From positions 27,590,001 to 27,654,000 of the forward strand of contig NC_083379.1 of NCBI RefSeq assembly GCF_031755915.1: a stretch of DNA of 64,000 nt, read 5' to 3'. Below are positions 1 through 10,588 of this stretch, one piece after another; within the stretch, counting starts at the first letter, position 1; every line of letters begins with the position of its first letter. The notes below the pieces were generated by a model. The model did no database searches, had not been told where the DNA came from, and worked only from the letters and a program-made list of their open reading frames with translations. Both the position numbers and the translations under genes were made by a program. This DNA comes from Ziziphus jujuba (taxonomy: Eukaryota; Streptophyta; Magnoliopsida; Rosales; Rhamnaceae).

Positions 1-191
1 GGTCTAATATGATGTTTGCTTTGTTTGTAAAGATATGCTTATCCATTCTTGCTTCCCTTATTTGCCTGATCATTGAGGCTTCCCTTATATGCTTGTCTAC
101 TATTGCTTTCTTTATTGGCTCGATCGTTTTCCTTGCTTGTGGTAATTGTCTTGATTTCTTAAATATTTGAAATATTTTCCTTATTTGAATA
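1..191 (-). repeat. Probable Ty1-copia 3' LTR (partial)
   Basis: On the minus strand this stretch lies directly downstream of the copia RNase H end and its polypurine tract, where the 3' LTR is expected. It is AT-rich with short degenerate repeats around 'ttccctta' and 'gcttgtc'. I cannot see a clean TG terminus next to the polypurine tract, so the LTR start is approximate. The rest would lie to the left, outside the window. The placement is inference from position; no LTR partner is visible. Confidence 0.45.
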
Positions 192-365
192 TATTTTCCC
201 CCTCTAGCTAGAGGGTGGAACATATTGTACTTTTAACTTGAATCGAAAATGGTCAAAGTTGGAACATGGTAGAGCTTTGGTGAAGATATTAGTAGGTTAA
301 GTAGTAGAGGGAATGCAGCGTGTGACAAAGAAGCCAATAGATAGTCGATGCCGATGTATTTGGCA
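192..365 (-). pseudogene. Ty1-copia RNase H C-terminus with polypurine tract
   Basis: Read on the minus strand this encodes KYIGIDY..., then after small frame changes a stretch matching the end of copia RNase H (TNIFTKALP, then a 'LKVQYVPPSS-stop' tail). Copia polyproteins typically end with an 'ADIFTKALP...KL' segment followed by a purine-rich primer tract. Here AGAGGGGGAAAATA follows the stop, at about 192-206. It is the 3' continuation of the RNase H piece at 26,956-27,657. Joining the two across element A gives HAHT-KYIGIDY with the frame kept. RNase H would degrade the RNA strand during reverse transcription; this copy is inactive, with frameshifts and two large insertions. Confidence 0.8.
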
Positions 366-1233
366 TGATATGAACAGAGGTCGACATGCCCCTAAACCCA
401 TATTATCTTAGCTCATATCTCAATTAAGTTCAGATCTTAATGGATTGACCTCAACCCCTAACCAACCTATGATTAGAAACCTTGGTAAAATGAAGACGCC
501 ACAATAGGTAATGGATATCCTATTAATAAGTCAAAACTAAAACACTTACTCTCTAATGGTATTTTAGGTGTTCAAAGAGAACAAGGAGGATTCTACCTCA
601 CAAAATAAATTATGAATATTATTAAACGTAATTTCCTAAAGCAAAAAGTAGAAATCAGATTAGGAAACTAAAATACTACCTTTTTGACTAAGCTATCTTT
701 GACCAATCTTTGACCAATTTAAGCTTCAAATTAGCTTCCACATGCCTTATAGGATACCAAATAGGATTATCATGAAGTCCCACACATTTTCTTTGCTTGG
801 ATCAAACAGAAAAAGCCAACTCAACAAAATACAGTAAAGCCAGCAAATAATACAACAAAATCGGCCCATTTTCCATTCCATGCGCACAGCCTCTTTTTGG
901 TTGCCTTTGAAGCTGTCTTGAATTGATTCCATAACCTATTAGACATATGTATTGAGTCCATTAAGAATTGGAACCAATTCATGCTACCTAGAGTCCATAT
1001 TTGCACTAGCTACCTGGGTCCATATCGGCCTCCACCACCTGTATGCTTAAAACAGGCCTTGTATCTTTGGGTATAGACAAGCCCTTTGAGAATGAATTAC
1101 TCCATAGATAAAGGTAGCAAGGTTTTTCTTAAATCTCTTAGCTTGAACCATAGTGATTGGCCCTGTCTTCATCCGTATCAGGTTAGTACCTCAACGGGTT
1201 GTCGATTGTGCGGGCACAGGCGGATTCTCATCA
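366..1233 (-). repeat. 3' LTR of element A
   Basis: In plus-strand view it starts TGATATGAAC and ends GGATTCTCATCA. At 868 bp it is shorter than the roughly 1,130 bp of related LTRs because a block is missing at about 626-630. That block normally holds the U3 palindrome and the TATA-like box. The same gap is in the partner LTR at 26,102-26,955. The inner part (about 1,191-1,233) is coding, since the integrase frame of A ends at 1,191 inside the LTR. Confidence 0.85.
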
Positions 1234-2456
1234 TTCCCCTCCTCTTGGAAAGGATTGGCCCTAAAATCAAAATCATCACCTGTAGAGAAAGGAGATAAAT
1301 AAGCAACATTAACTGTAGCACTAACACTATACTCACCCAGCAAATCAAGTTTGTAAGCATTGTCATTTATCCGCTCCAAATCCTGAAAAGGTCCATCGCC
1401 ATGCGGCTTAAACTTGGACTTCCTTTGCTTGGGAAACCTCTCCTTTCTTAGATGCAACCAAACCCAATCTCCAGGTTCAAAGACAACATGTTTTTGGCCT
1501 TGATTAGCATTCCTTGCATATTGTTCGATCCTTCTCTCAATATTTGCCTTAGTCTTTTCGTGAATCTATTTTACAAAATCAGCTCTTTGCTTTCCATCTA
1601 GATTAGCATGTTCACTTAAATGAAAAGGTTTTAAATCTAATGGAGTCAAAGGATTAAAACCATAGATAATCTTAAATGGTGTATACTTAGTTGCTGATGC
1701 AAAGACCTATTATAAGCAAATTCGACATGTGGCAAACATTCTTCCCATGTTCTAAAGTTTCTACTAATTAAAGCCCGTAACAATGTAGATAAAGTCCTAT
1801 TTACTACTTCAGTTTGTGGATGACAAGTAGTTGAAAATGAAAGTTTAGTTCCTAACTTAGTCCACAAGTTTTCAAAAAATAACTTAAAACTTAGCATCTC
1901 TGTCCAAAACAATTGTTCATGCAATCTCACAATTTCTTTGAAAAATAAATTAGCAACATTAGAGGTATCATCAATTTTATTACATGCAATAAAATATGCT
2001 ATCTTAGAAAATCTATCCACAACAACAAATTTTGAATCCTCACCTATCCTCGACCTAGGTAAACAAAGAATAAAGTCCATAGATAAATCCACCCAAGGAA
2101 AGGAAGGAATTGGCAATGGATGATACAACCCGTGCGGTTTCAATGTGGACTTGGTCTTTAAGCATTTCAAACATCTTTCACATATTCTCTCAACATCTCT
2201 CTTCATTTTAGGCCAATAAAAATGTTCTTGTAGCAAGGATAAAGTTTTAAAAACACCAAAAAGACCCATTCAACCACCCCTATGACCTTCCTGAACTAGT
2301 AACTTCCTAATGCTACAATTAGGCACACAAAGTTTGTTTTTCCTAAACAAATACCCCTTAAATATGTAAAATTTATTAAATCCATGTTTCAAATACGTTC
2401 TGAATATTTCTCCAAATCACTCTCATGCTCATAAAGTTCCTTTAATTGTTCAAAAT
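1191..2456 (-). pseudogene. Integrase of element A (broken)
   Basis: Integrase inserts the element cDNA into chromosomes. On the minus strand, from 2,456 downwards, I can read the RNase H-integrase linker, the zinc-binding HHCC region ([22 protein letters not shown]), the first catalytic aspartate in SMDF, a core (DRFSK..FIACNK), and a C-terminal part (GDGPFQDLERINDNAYKLDL) running into the LTR. It is dead: a frame change with lost bases removes the normal second-aspartate block ([10 protein letters not shown]) after RLHE, near 1,900-1,915. A short in-frame deletion shortens [13 protein letters not shown] to CHPQTEVVN, and another frameshift separates the core from the tail. Element B is inserted at its upstream end (2,457). 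Confidence 0.85.
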
Positions 2457-3591
2457 TGATACGAACCTAGGTCGACTGGTGCCTAAACCCATATTATATT
2501 AGCCTGGATCTCAATTAAGTTCAGATTTTAGTGGATTGACCTCAACTCCTAACCAACTTGTGATTAGAAACCTTGGTATAACAAAGATGCCATGGTGATG
2601 GATATCCTATTGATAAGTCAAAACTAAAACACTTACTTTTTAATGGTATTTTAGGTGTTCAAAGAGAACAAAGAGAAATTCAATCACACAAAATAATTTT
2701 TGAAGATTACTAAAGATGTGTTCTTCCTAAAAAACAAGCCCTTTAATAAGCTGGAAAAGTAACAAAATAGAACCCTAGAAACTAAGACAAAATCGGCTAG
2801 CATTGAAAATTAAAGTGTTGGCCAAAATTTGCAACCTTTCCTAATCTTAATTTGATTAATTAATTCCTTTATTTGAATTACGAATTAATTAATTTACAAC
2901 TAAAATAATAAAATAATAAAATAATAACTTTCCTAAGTTGATTTATCTAGAAAATAAATAAATAAAAACCAAGTAGAAGACTAATTTCCTAAAACCAAAA
3001 AGGTAGAAATAAGATTAGGAAACTAAAATACTATCTCTTTTACTAAGTTGACTTTGACCAATCTTTGACCAATTTAAGCTCCAAATCAGCTTCCATATGC
3101 TTCGTACGATGCCAAATAGGATTATCATGGACTCCAACACATTGCCCTTGCTTGGAAGAAAGAGAAAAAGCCAACTCAGCAAAATACAGTAAACCCAGCA
3201 CAAAATACAGCAAAACAGCACATTTTCCATTCCATACGCACAACCCCTTTTTGGTTACCTTTGAAGCTGCCTTGACTTGATTTCATGGCCTCTTAGACAT
3301 ATGTATTGAATCCATGAAGTATTAGAACCATTTCATATTGCCCAGACTCCATAAACACGCCAAAACACTAGTTGGGTCCGTATCGGCTTCCACCACTTGT
3401 ATGCTCAAAACAGGCCTTGTATCTTCGGGTATGGACAAGCCTTTTTGAGAATGAATTACTCCCTGGATAAAGCCTCCAAGGTTTTCCTTAAATATCTTAG
3501 CTTAGCCCTAGTGATCAGCCCAGTCTTCATCCGTATCCGGTCAGCACCCTAGTAGGTTGTCAGTTGTGCGGGCATGGGCAGGTTCTCATCA
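2457..3591 (-). repeat. 3' LTR of element B
   Basis: Full-length LTR of 1,135 bp, from TGATACGAACCTAGG to GGTTCTCATCA in plus-strand view. It includes the U3 palindrome (around 2,865-2,895), the region that in other copies holds the TATA-like box, the CTAAAACAC hairpin (about 2,625-2,655), and the start-proximal coding segment for the integrase tail. The left flank is aaaat. The matching 5' LTR is gone. Confidence 0.85.
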
Positions 3592-4182
3592 TTGCCCTCA
3601 TCTTGAAAAGTATTTGCCCTCAAATAAAGTGATCACCTACAACAAAAGGAGATAAATTAGCAACATGAAATGTAGCACTAACATTATACTCACCCGGAAG
3701 GTCAAGCTTGTAAGTAATGTCATTTATCTGCTCAAAAACTTGAAATGGTCCATCTCCACGCAACATAAGGTTAGACTTCCTTTGCTCAGGAAACCTCTCC
3801 TTTCTTAGGTGCAAGCAAACCCAACTCGTGGTTCGAAGATAACTTGTTTTCGGCCTTGATTAGCACTCTTTGCATATTGCTCGGTCCTCCTTTCAATAGT
3901 TGCCTTTGTTTTCTCGTGAATCTGTTTTACAAAATCAGTTTTTTTTTCCATCTAGATTAGCACATTCACTTAAAGGTAAATGTGTTAAATCTAATGGAGT
4001 CCAAGGATTAAAGCCACAAACAATTTCAAATGGTGTATATATAGTGGTTGAATGCAATGACATATTATAAGCAAATTCAACATGGGGCAAACATTCTTCC
4101 CAAGTTATCAAATTTCTACTAATTAATGCTCTTAACAATGCAGACAAAGTCCTATTCACTACTTTAGTTTGTCTATCAGTTT
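3592..4182 (-). pseudogene. Integrase C-terminal half of element B
   Basis: Read leftwards from 4,182 this encodes TEVVN-like residues with the last catalytic glutamate region ([19 protein letters not shown]), [12 protein letters not shown], the YGFNP-type segment, and a broken C-terminal domain (RGDGPFQVFEQINDITYKLDLPGEYNVSATFHVANLSPF) that runs into the LTR at 3,591. Small indels break the frame near 3,820-3,930. The part between the second catalytic aspartate and TDGQ is missing where the plus-strand LTR fragment sits. Confidence 0.8.
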
Positions 4183-4784
4183 TGATACAAATCCGTCCTT
4201 GGCCGCACAACCGACAACCCGCTGGGTTGCTGACCCAATACGGATGAAGATCGGGTCGATCACTAGGGCTCAAGCTAAGAGGTTTATGGACAAATTTTTT
4301 GCCTTTATCCAGGTGGTAATTCATTCTCAAGAGCACTTATCCATACTGGAAGATCCAAGACCTGTTTTGGGCATTCAAGTGGTGGAAGCCGATACGGACT
4401 CGGGTAGCGGTTTTGGTGTATTTATGGAGTTCGGGTAGCAACAAATGGTTCCAACTCTTTGTGAATTCAATAAATATTACTAAGAGGTCATGGAAATAAG
4501 TTAAAGCATAAGTAAAACCAACTTATATGGACTTGTACGGACAACTTCAAAATTTGGCCAAAAATTGCTGCATTGCTTGCTAGCTTCAATGTATTTTGCT
4601 AAGTTAGCTTTTTCTCTTTCTTCAAAGCAAGGATAACTTGTGGCACTCCATAATAAGCTTATTTGGAATTCTACAAAGCATACTGAAACTAATTTGTAGT
4701 TCAAATTGGTCAAAGATTGGTCAAAATAAACTTAGTCAAAAAGCTAATATTTTAGTTTCCTAATTTGATTCTACTTTTTGTTTC
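4183..4784 (+). repeat. Plus-strand CRM LTR fragment inside element B integrase
   Basis: Starts exactly at an LTR terminus (TGATACAAATCCGTCC) and reads on the plus strand through an LTR-encoded integrase tail (TTRWVADPIRMKIGSITRAQAKRF) and the U3 start. It stops at about 4,784 inside 'ctactttttgttt', where minus-strand integrase sequence resumes. About half of an LTR is present. About 80 bp of the host integrase gene, between the TDGQ codons and the DAKFLSYFW codons, is absent. It is most simply an inserted LTR whose right end was deleted together with flanking sequence. Confidence 0.8.
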
Positions 4785-5819
4785 CCAAAAATAACTTAAG
4801 AACTGTGCATCCCTATCCGAAACCATAGTCCTAGGCATTCCATGCAATCTCATAATTTATTTGAAAAATAAATTAGCAACATTAGATGCATCATCAGTTT
4901 TATTACATGCAATAAAATATGCCATCTTTGAAAGTCTATCCACAACAACAAACATTTAATCCTTACATAGGCAAACTAAGAATAAAATCCATAAACAAAT
5001 CTACCCAAGGATAGGAAGGAATTAGCAATGGACGGTATAACCCATGCGGTTTCAACGTGGACTTGGTCTTTTGTCATTTTAAGCATCCTTCACATATTTT
5101 CTCCACATCTGTCTTCATGTTAGGCAAATAAAAAAGTTCTTGCAGCAAGGATCAAGTTTTAAAAACACCAAAATGACCCGTTAAACCAACCCCATGACCT
5201 AATGCTATAACTTGGTACACAAAGTTTGTTTTCCCTAAACAAATACCCCTTAAATATGTAAAATTTATTAAATCCATGTTTCAAACAAGTTCTAAATATT
5301 TCTCAAAAGTCACTACCATGCTTATAAAGTTCTTTCAATTGTTCAAATCCAAGCAATCTAGCATCTAAGGTAGAAAATAGTACATATCTTCAAGATAATG
5401 CATTGGCAACCACATTTTCCTTACCTTTCTTGTAGGGGACCACATACGAAAATGTCTTAATGAATTCAATCCACCTGGCACGCCTTTGGTTGAGCTTTCC
5501 TTCACCTTTAATGTGCTTCAATGATTCCTATTCCATATGAATCACAAATTCCTTTGGCATGAGATAGTGCTGCCACGTTTCCAAAGCCCTCACCAAAGCA
5601 TACATCTCCTTGTCATATGTCAGGTAGTTTAGTGCAGCTCCATTTAATTTCTCACTGATGTAGGCTATAGGCCTTCCTTCTTGCATTAAAATAGCTCCAA
5701 CACCTACACCCGAAACATCACATTCAATTTCAAAAGTCTTAGAAAAATTTGGCAAAACTAGTAAAGGTGCATTACATAATTTTTCTTTCAACAAATTAAA
5801 AGAATTTTCTTATACTTCC
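4785..5819 (-). pseudogene. Integrase N-terminal half and RNase H of element B
   Basis: On the minus strand, from 5,819, the order is RNase H (an open stretch 5,528-5,794 with [17 protein letters not shown], the conserved DKEM glutamate region and [13 protein letters not shown]), the RNase H-integrase linker, the zinc-binding region, and the integrase core up to the second aspartate. Stops and indels are scattered through it (for example near 5,520 and 5,200). Element C is inserted at the upstream end, exactly after the FKWGE codons of the RT-RNase H junction. Confidence 0.8.
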
Positions 5820-6042
5820 TGATGCGAACCTAGGACGACTTGCTCCTAAACCCGTATTATATTAGCCCGGATCTCAATTAAGTTTAAGTTCTAATGGAAT
5901 GGACCTCAACCCCTAACCAACCTGTGGTTAGAAACCTTGGTATAATGTAGACGCCACAATAGGGGATGGAAAACCTATTGATAAGTCAAGCTAAAACAAC
6001 CAATTCTCTAATGGTGTTTTAGGTGTTCTCAAAGAACAAAGA

Positions 6043-6802
6043 TGATGTGATTCCGCCCGCTCCATCGATAACCCGCTGGGGTGCTGACTCGACACGGATG
6101 AAGACTAGGCCAATCACAATAGCTCAAATTAAGAGATTTAAGGACAACCTGGGAGTATTTATACAGGGGGTAATCAATCTCAACAGAGCTTGTCCATGCT
6201 TGAAGATACAAAGCCTATTCTAAGCATCCAAGTGGTGGAAGCCGATACGGACCCGGGTGACGGTTTTGGTACATTTTTGGAGTCCGGGAAGCATGAAACG
6301 GTTCCAATGCTTTATGGGTTCAATACATATGCATAAGAGGTCATGGAGTCAAGTTAAAGCAGCCACAAATGCAATCAAAAAGGGCTTGTACGGACAGCAT
6401 CAACAATTTGGCCGAATTTGCTGTATTGCTTGCTGGCTTTACTGTATTTTACTGTATTAGCCTTTTCTTATTTTTCCAAGCATAGGCAACGTGTGGGACA
6501 TCATATTAAGCTTATTTGGCATCCTAAAAAGCATCTAGAAGCTGATTTGAAGCTCAAAGAGGTCAAAGATTGATCAAAGTCAACTTGATCAAAAGGCTAC
6601 CATTTTTAGTTTCCTAATTTGTTTTTACTTTTTGTTTTAGGAAACTACCATTACTTTTTGGCTTTTATTTATTTATTTTCTGGAAAAATAACTTTAGGAA
6701 GGTTTTTATTTTATTCTTTCCATTGTAAATTAATTAATTCCTAATTCAATATAAAGGAATTAATTAATCAAACTTAAATTAGGAAAGGAAGTATAGTTGG
6801 CC
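6043..6802 (+). repeat. Plus-strand CRM LTR fragment inside C's 3' LTR
   Basis: Begins at an LTR terminus (TGATGTGATTCCGCCCG) and runs on the plus strand through the integrase-tail coding part and U3 to about 6,798. It then meets the minus-strand host LTR near CCCTAGAAAAAACC. Because guest and host are the same LTR in opposite orientation, 6,625-6,798 and 6,853-7,010 form a long imperfect inverted repeat around a spacer of about 54 bp. The guest's right end and about 95 bp of the host LTR are missing. Confidence 0.82.
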
Positions 6803-7054
6803 GAAACCCTAGAAAAAACCGGCCACACACATAAAGAAACCTAGTTGGCCGAAACTATACTTCTTTTCCTAATCTAAGTTTGATTAATTAATTCCTTTAT
6901 ATTAAATTAGGAATTAATTAATTTACAATGGAAAGAATAAAATAAAACCTTCCTAAAGTTATTTGTCCAGAAAATAAATAAATAAAAAATCCAAAAAGAA
7001 ATAAAGTCAATCGCAAATTAGGTAACGAGTTGACTTTGACATCTAGGCTGAATT

Positions 7055-7160
7055 ATGTCTTCAACCGAGATAACTTATGTCTGCCTGATGTCTAACTGAT
7101 GTCTGCCCGAGCTAACTTGTGTCTGGCCAAGCTAACTGATGTCTGTTTGAGCTAAGTTAC
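7055..7160. repeat. 20-bp tandem repeat in C's 3' LTR
   Basis: Units resembling CCGAGCTAACTGATGTCTG recur at 20-bp spacing (for example at 7,107, 7,127 and 7,147). Only about three or four units are here, against about seven in the 5' LTR of the same element, so copy number has changed since insertion. The integrase frame of C stops at 7,157, just at the edge of this array. Confidence 0.75.
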
Positions 7161-8065
7161 ATCCGTTGTCTGAAGTCCGAGATCAAATGTCCGAGGCAAG
7201 GCTTCGATGTCCGAGACAAGGGTGTCCGATATAAAGTGTCCAATGTATGGGTATCCAATGTATCAGCTTCCACCACTTGGATACTTAAAACAAGTCTTTT
7301 ATCTTCAGGTATGGACAAGCCCCTTTGAGAATGAATTACTTTATGGATAAAGACAGCAAGATTGTCCTTAAACCTCTTAGCTTGAGCCCTAGTAATCGGT
7401 CCAAACTTCATCCGTATCGGATCAGTACCCCAGCGAGTTGTCGGTGGTGTGAGCTCGGGCGGGTTCGCATCATTCCCCTCCTCTTGAAAAGGATTTGTCC
7501 TCAAATGGAAGTCATCACCTGTAGCAAAAGTAGATAAATCAGCAACATTAAAGGTGGCGCTAACACTATACTCACCCGGTAAATCAAGTTTGTAGGCATT
7601 GTCGTTTATCCTCTCCAGAACTTGAAAAGGTCCATCGCCCCTCAGCATGAGTTTGGATTTCCTTTGTTCAGGAAACCTTTCTTTCCTTAAATGCAGCCAC
7701 ACCCAATCTCCAGGTTCAAACACCATTGACTTTCGGCCTTGATTAGCCACCTTTGCATATTGCTCGGTCCTCCTCTCAATATTTGCTCGTGCCTTCTCAT
7801 GATTCTGCTTTACAAATTCAGCTTTTTGTTTTCCATCTAAATTAGCACACTCGCTTAAAGGTAAAGCTGTTAAATCTAATGGAGTTAAAGGATTAAAACC
7901 ATAAACAATTTCAAATGGAGTAAATTTAGTTGCTGAATATAAAGACCTATTATATGCAAATTCAAGATGTGGCAAACATTCTTCCCAAGTTCTTAAATTT
8001 CTACTAATTAATGCTCTCAACAATGTAGACAAGGTTCTATTTACTACTTCGGTTTGTCCATCAGT
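7157..8065 (-). pseudogene. Element C integrase C-terminal part with CR-type motif, running into the LTR
   Basis: This is the same frame as the upstream pol segment, cut off by one stop at 8,066-8,068. From the N side it encodes [12 protein letters not shown] with the last catalytic glutamate, [23 protein letters not shown], a C-terminal domain (GDWVWLHLRKERFPEQ, GDGPFQVLERINDNAYKLDLPG), then TNPFQEEGN, where the QEEGN codons are also the polypurine tract. It then crosses the LTR edge at 7,472 with about 105 further codons, including GPITRAQAKRFKDNLAVF. CRM integrases lack a classical chromodomain and carry a CR motif at this place, thought to guide insertion to centromeric chromatin. That this tail is the CR motif is an inference from position and composition. 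The residues after VVEADT differ from sister copies. Confidence 0.85.
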
Positions 8066-10318
8066 TTATGGATGACAAGTAGTTGAAAATAAAAGATTAG
8101 TACCTAATTTAGCCCACAGCATTTTCCAAAAATAGCTTAAGAACTTAGCATCCCTATCCGAAACAATAGTTCTTGGCATTCCATGCAATTTCACAATTTC
8201 CTTGAAAAATAAATTAGAAATATTGGATGCATCATCAGTTTTGTTACATGCAATAAAATGTGCCATCTTAGAAAACCTATCTACTACAACAAATATTGAA
8301 TCCTTACCTGTCCTTGACCTAGGCAAACCAAGAATAAAATCCATAGACAAATCTACCCAAGGATAGGTAGGAATCGACAAAGGCTTATACAATCCATGCG
8401 GTTTCAATGTTGATTTTGTTTTTCGGCACTTCAAACATCTTTCACAAATTCTCTCAACATCTCTCCTCATGTTAGGCCAATAAAAATGTTCTTTCAGTAA
8501 GGATAAAATTTTTAAAACACCAAAATGAGCCATCAAACCACCCCCATGTACTTCCCGAACCAATAATTCCTTAATACTACAATTAGGCACACAAAGTTTG
8601 TTTTCCTTAAACAAATATCCCTCAAATATGTAAAATTTATTAAATCCATGCTTCAAACAGGTTTTAAAAATTTCTCCAAAGTCACTATCATGCTCATAAA
8701 GTTCGTTCAATTGTTCAAATCCAAGCAATCTAGCATCTAAGGTAGAAAATAGTACATACCTTCGGGATAATGCATCGGCAACCACATTTTCTTTACCTTT
8801 TTTGTAGCGGATCACATAGGGAAAGGTTTCAACAAATTCAATCCACTTGGAATGCCTTCGGTTGAGCTTTCGTTGACCCTTGATATGTTTCAAAGACTCA
8901 TGATCCGTATGAATCACAAACTCTTTTGGCATGAGATAATGCTGCCACGTCTCCAAAGCCCTCACCAAAGCACACATCTCCTTGTCATAAGTCGAGTAGT
9001 TTAGGGTAGCTCCATTTAATTTTTCACTAAAGTAGGCTATGGTTCTTCCTTCTTGCATTAAGACAGCTCCAATACCTACACCCGAAGCATCACACTCAAT
9101 TTCAAAAGTCTTAGAAAAATTTGGCAAAACTAACAAAGGTGCATTACACAATTTTTCTTTCAACAAATTAAAAGATTTTTCTTGTACTTCCCCCCATTTG
9201 AAGCCGACATTCTTCTTGACAACTTCATTCAATGGTTCTGCTATGGTACTAAAATCCTTGACAAATCTTCTATAAAAGCTTGACAAGCCATGAGAGCTCC
9301 TCACCTGGGTGATAGAAGTAGGAACCGGCCACTCTTGAATTGCCTTCACCTTAGCTTGGTCAACTTTGATTCCTGCAGCACTTACTACAAATCCTAGAAA
9401 CACAAGCTCATCTTTGCAAAATTCACATTTTTTAATGTTAGTAAACAATCTTTCTTTTCTAAAAACTTGCAAAACTTGCCTAAGTTGATCCACATGGTCA
9501 TCCAAATTTCGGCTATATATTAGAATGTCATCAAAATAAACAACCACAAATTTACCAATAAATGGACGCATTACATTATTCATATGCCTCATGAAAGTAC
9601 TAGGTGCATTGGATAATCCAAGAGGCATAACTAACCATTCATACAGCCCATATTTAGTTTTGAATGCGGGTTTCCATTCATCACCTTCTTTCATCCTAAT
9701 TTGATAATAACCACTCCTAAGATCAATTTTTGTAAACATGCAAGCACCATGCAACTCATCAAGCATATCATCTAATCTAGGAATGGGATGTCTATATTTG
9801 ATGGTAATGTTATTTATAGCCCTACAATCAACACGCATTCTCCAAGAACCATCCTTTTTAAGCACCAACAAAATAGGAACAGCACATGGATTTAAACTCT
9901 CACGAATGTATCCTTTATCAAGCAAATCACTTACCTGTTTTTGCAGCTCCTTTGTTTCTTCGGGATTACTCCTATAAGCTGGTCTATTTGGTATGACAGC
10001 CCCTGGAACAAATTCAATTTGATGTTCTATCCCTCGAATAGGTGGTAGTCCACTAGGAATTTCATTTGGGAAGACATCTCCAAATTCCTTCAAACGAGAA
10101 ATCATTGAACTTGGCAATTCAAGTTCTTCAATGTTAGTTTGATCATTAAAATAATTTTCTTTATAAATCATGACCAGCAAGGGTTTCTTACACTCAATAA
10201 CCTTACTAATATCCCCTAAACTCAAATAAAAATTACTACTTAACCTTTTTTTTCTTTCTTTTACTCTTTTTCCCTTGGATTGGCTCAAACCTTCAGATTT
10301 TCCTTCCTTCTCCAAGCT
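8066..10318 (-). pseudogene. Element C pol: RT, RNase H and integrase core
   Basis: One uninterrupted reading stretch of about 750 codons. The order is: protease-RT linker ([12 protein letters not shown]); RT with the YFDD active site near residue 260 of this stretch (9,527-9,538) and the [14 protein letters not shown] and [14 protein letters not shown] blocks; RNase H with [17 protein letters not shown] (about 409), KEM, TDHESL and VADALSRR; zinc-binding integrase N-terminus (VHGGG..., [15 protein letters not shown], about 590-625); catalytic aspartates in SMDF (about 657) and SDRD (about 719). All visible catalytic residues are kept. It ends at a TAA at 8,066-8,068 where sisters have CAA, and is preceded by an in-frame TAG at 10,319-10,321 where a sister has AAG. 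Confidence 0.9.
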
Positions 10319-10321
10319 CTA

Positions 10322-10588
10322 GGGTTTGCCGCTTTCTTTCCCCTCTCGTTCAGCTTTTCCTTGATCTTTCCACTCAATATGAGCCTTAGAAACCTTACCT
10401 TAATCAGCAACCTCATTCTTACCTTCTTGAAAGGTTGGTGAAGCCGTTGGTGCCATACTTGCTTTTCCCTTGAGCTTTTCGGCTTCTCTCCTTTGTTGCA
10501 TTTGTAGTTGGTCTTTGTAAACCTCTTTAGGAGTTAATGGTTCCAGCTTGACCTTCTTCCCTTTAAACCTGAACACAATACTGTTTTC
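10322..10588 (-). pseudogene. Element C protease-RT spacer with stop codon
   Basis: This stretch keeps the single gag-pol frame between the protease and pol segments. It is rich in charged residues (KVKLEPLTPKEVYKDQLQMQQRREAEKLKGKASMAPTAS). Near 10,400 a TAA replaces the CAA seen in sister copies (...ADQGK...), the second of four nonsense changes. The spacer is also the region most often copied or duplicated in the deleted derivatives (see element I). Confidence 0.8.

Larger units (their letters stand above)
5820..7472 (-). repeat. 3' LTR of element C, interrupted
   Basis: Two pieces, 5,820-6,042 and about 6,803-7,472, separated by a plus-strand LTR fragment. The pieces match the 5' LTR (13,400-14,459) except that about 95 bp around the insertion is lost and the internal 20-bp tandem repeat has fewer units. 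The inner 316 bp is coding: the integrase frame crosses the LTR edge at 7,472 and stops at 7,157. Confidence 0.88.

Noticed and set aside
7157..7472. Classical chromodomain at the integrase C-terminus (Tekay/Galadriel-type chromovirus)
   Set aside because: No chromodomain aromatic pattern; the tail is short, basic, and has the PITRAQAKRF pattern, which fits the CRM lineage better.
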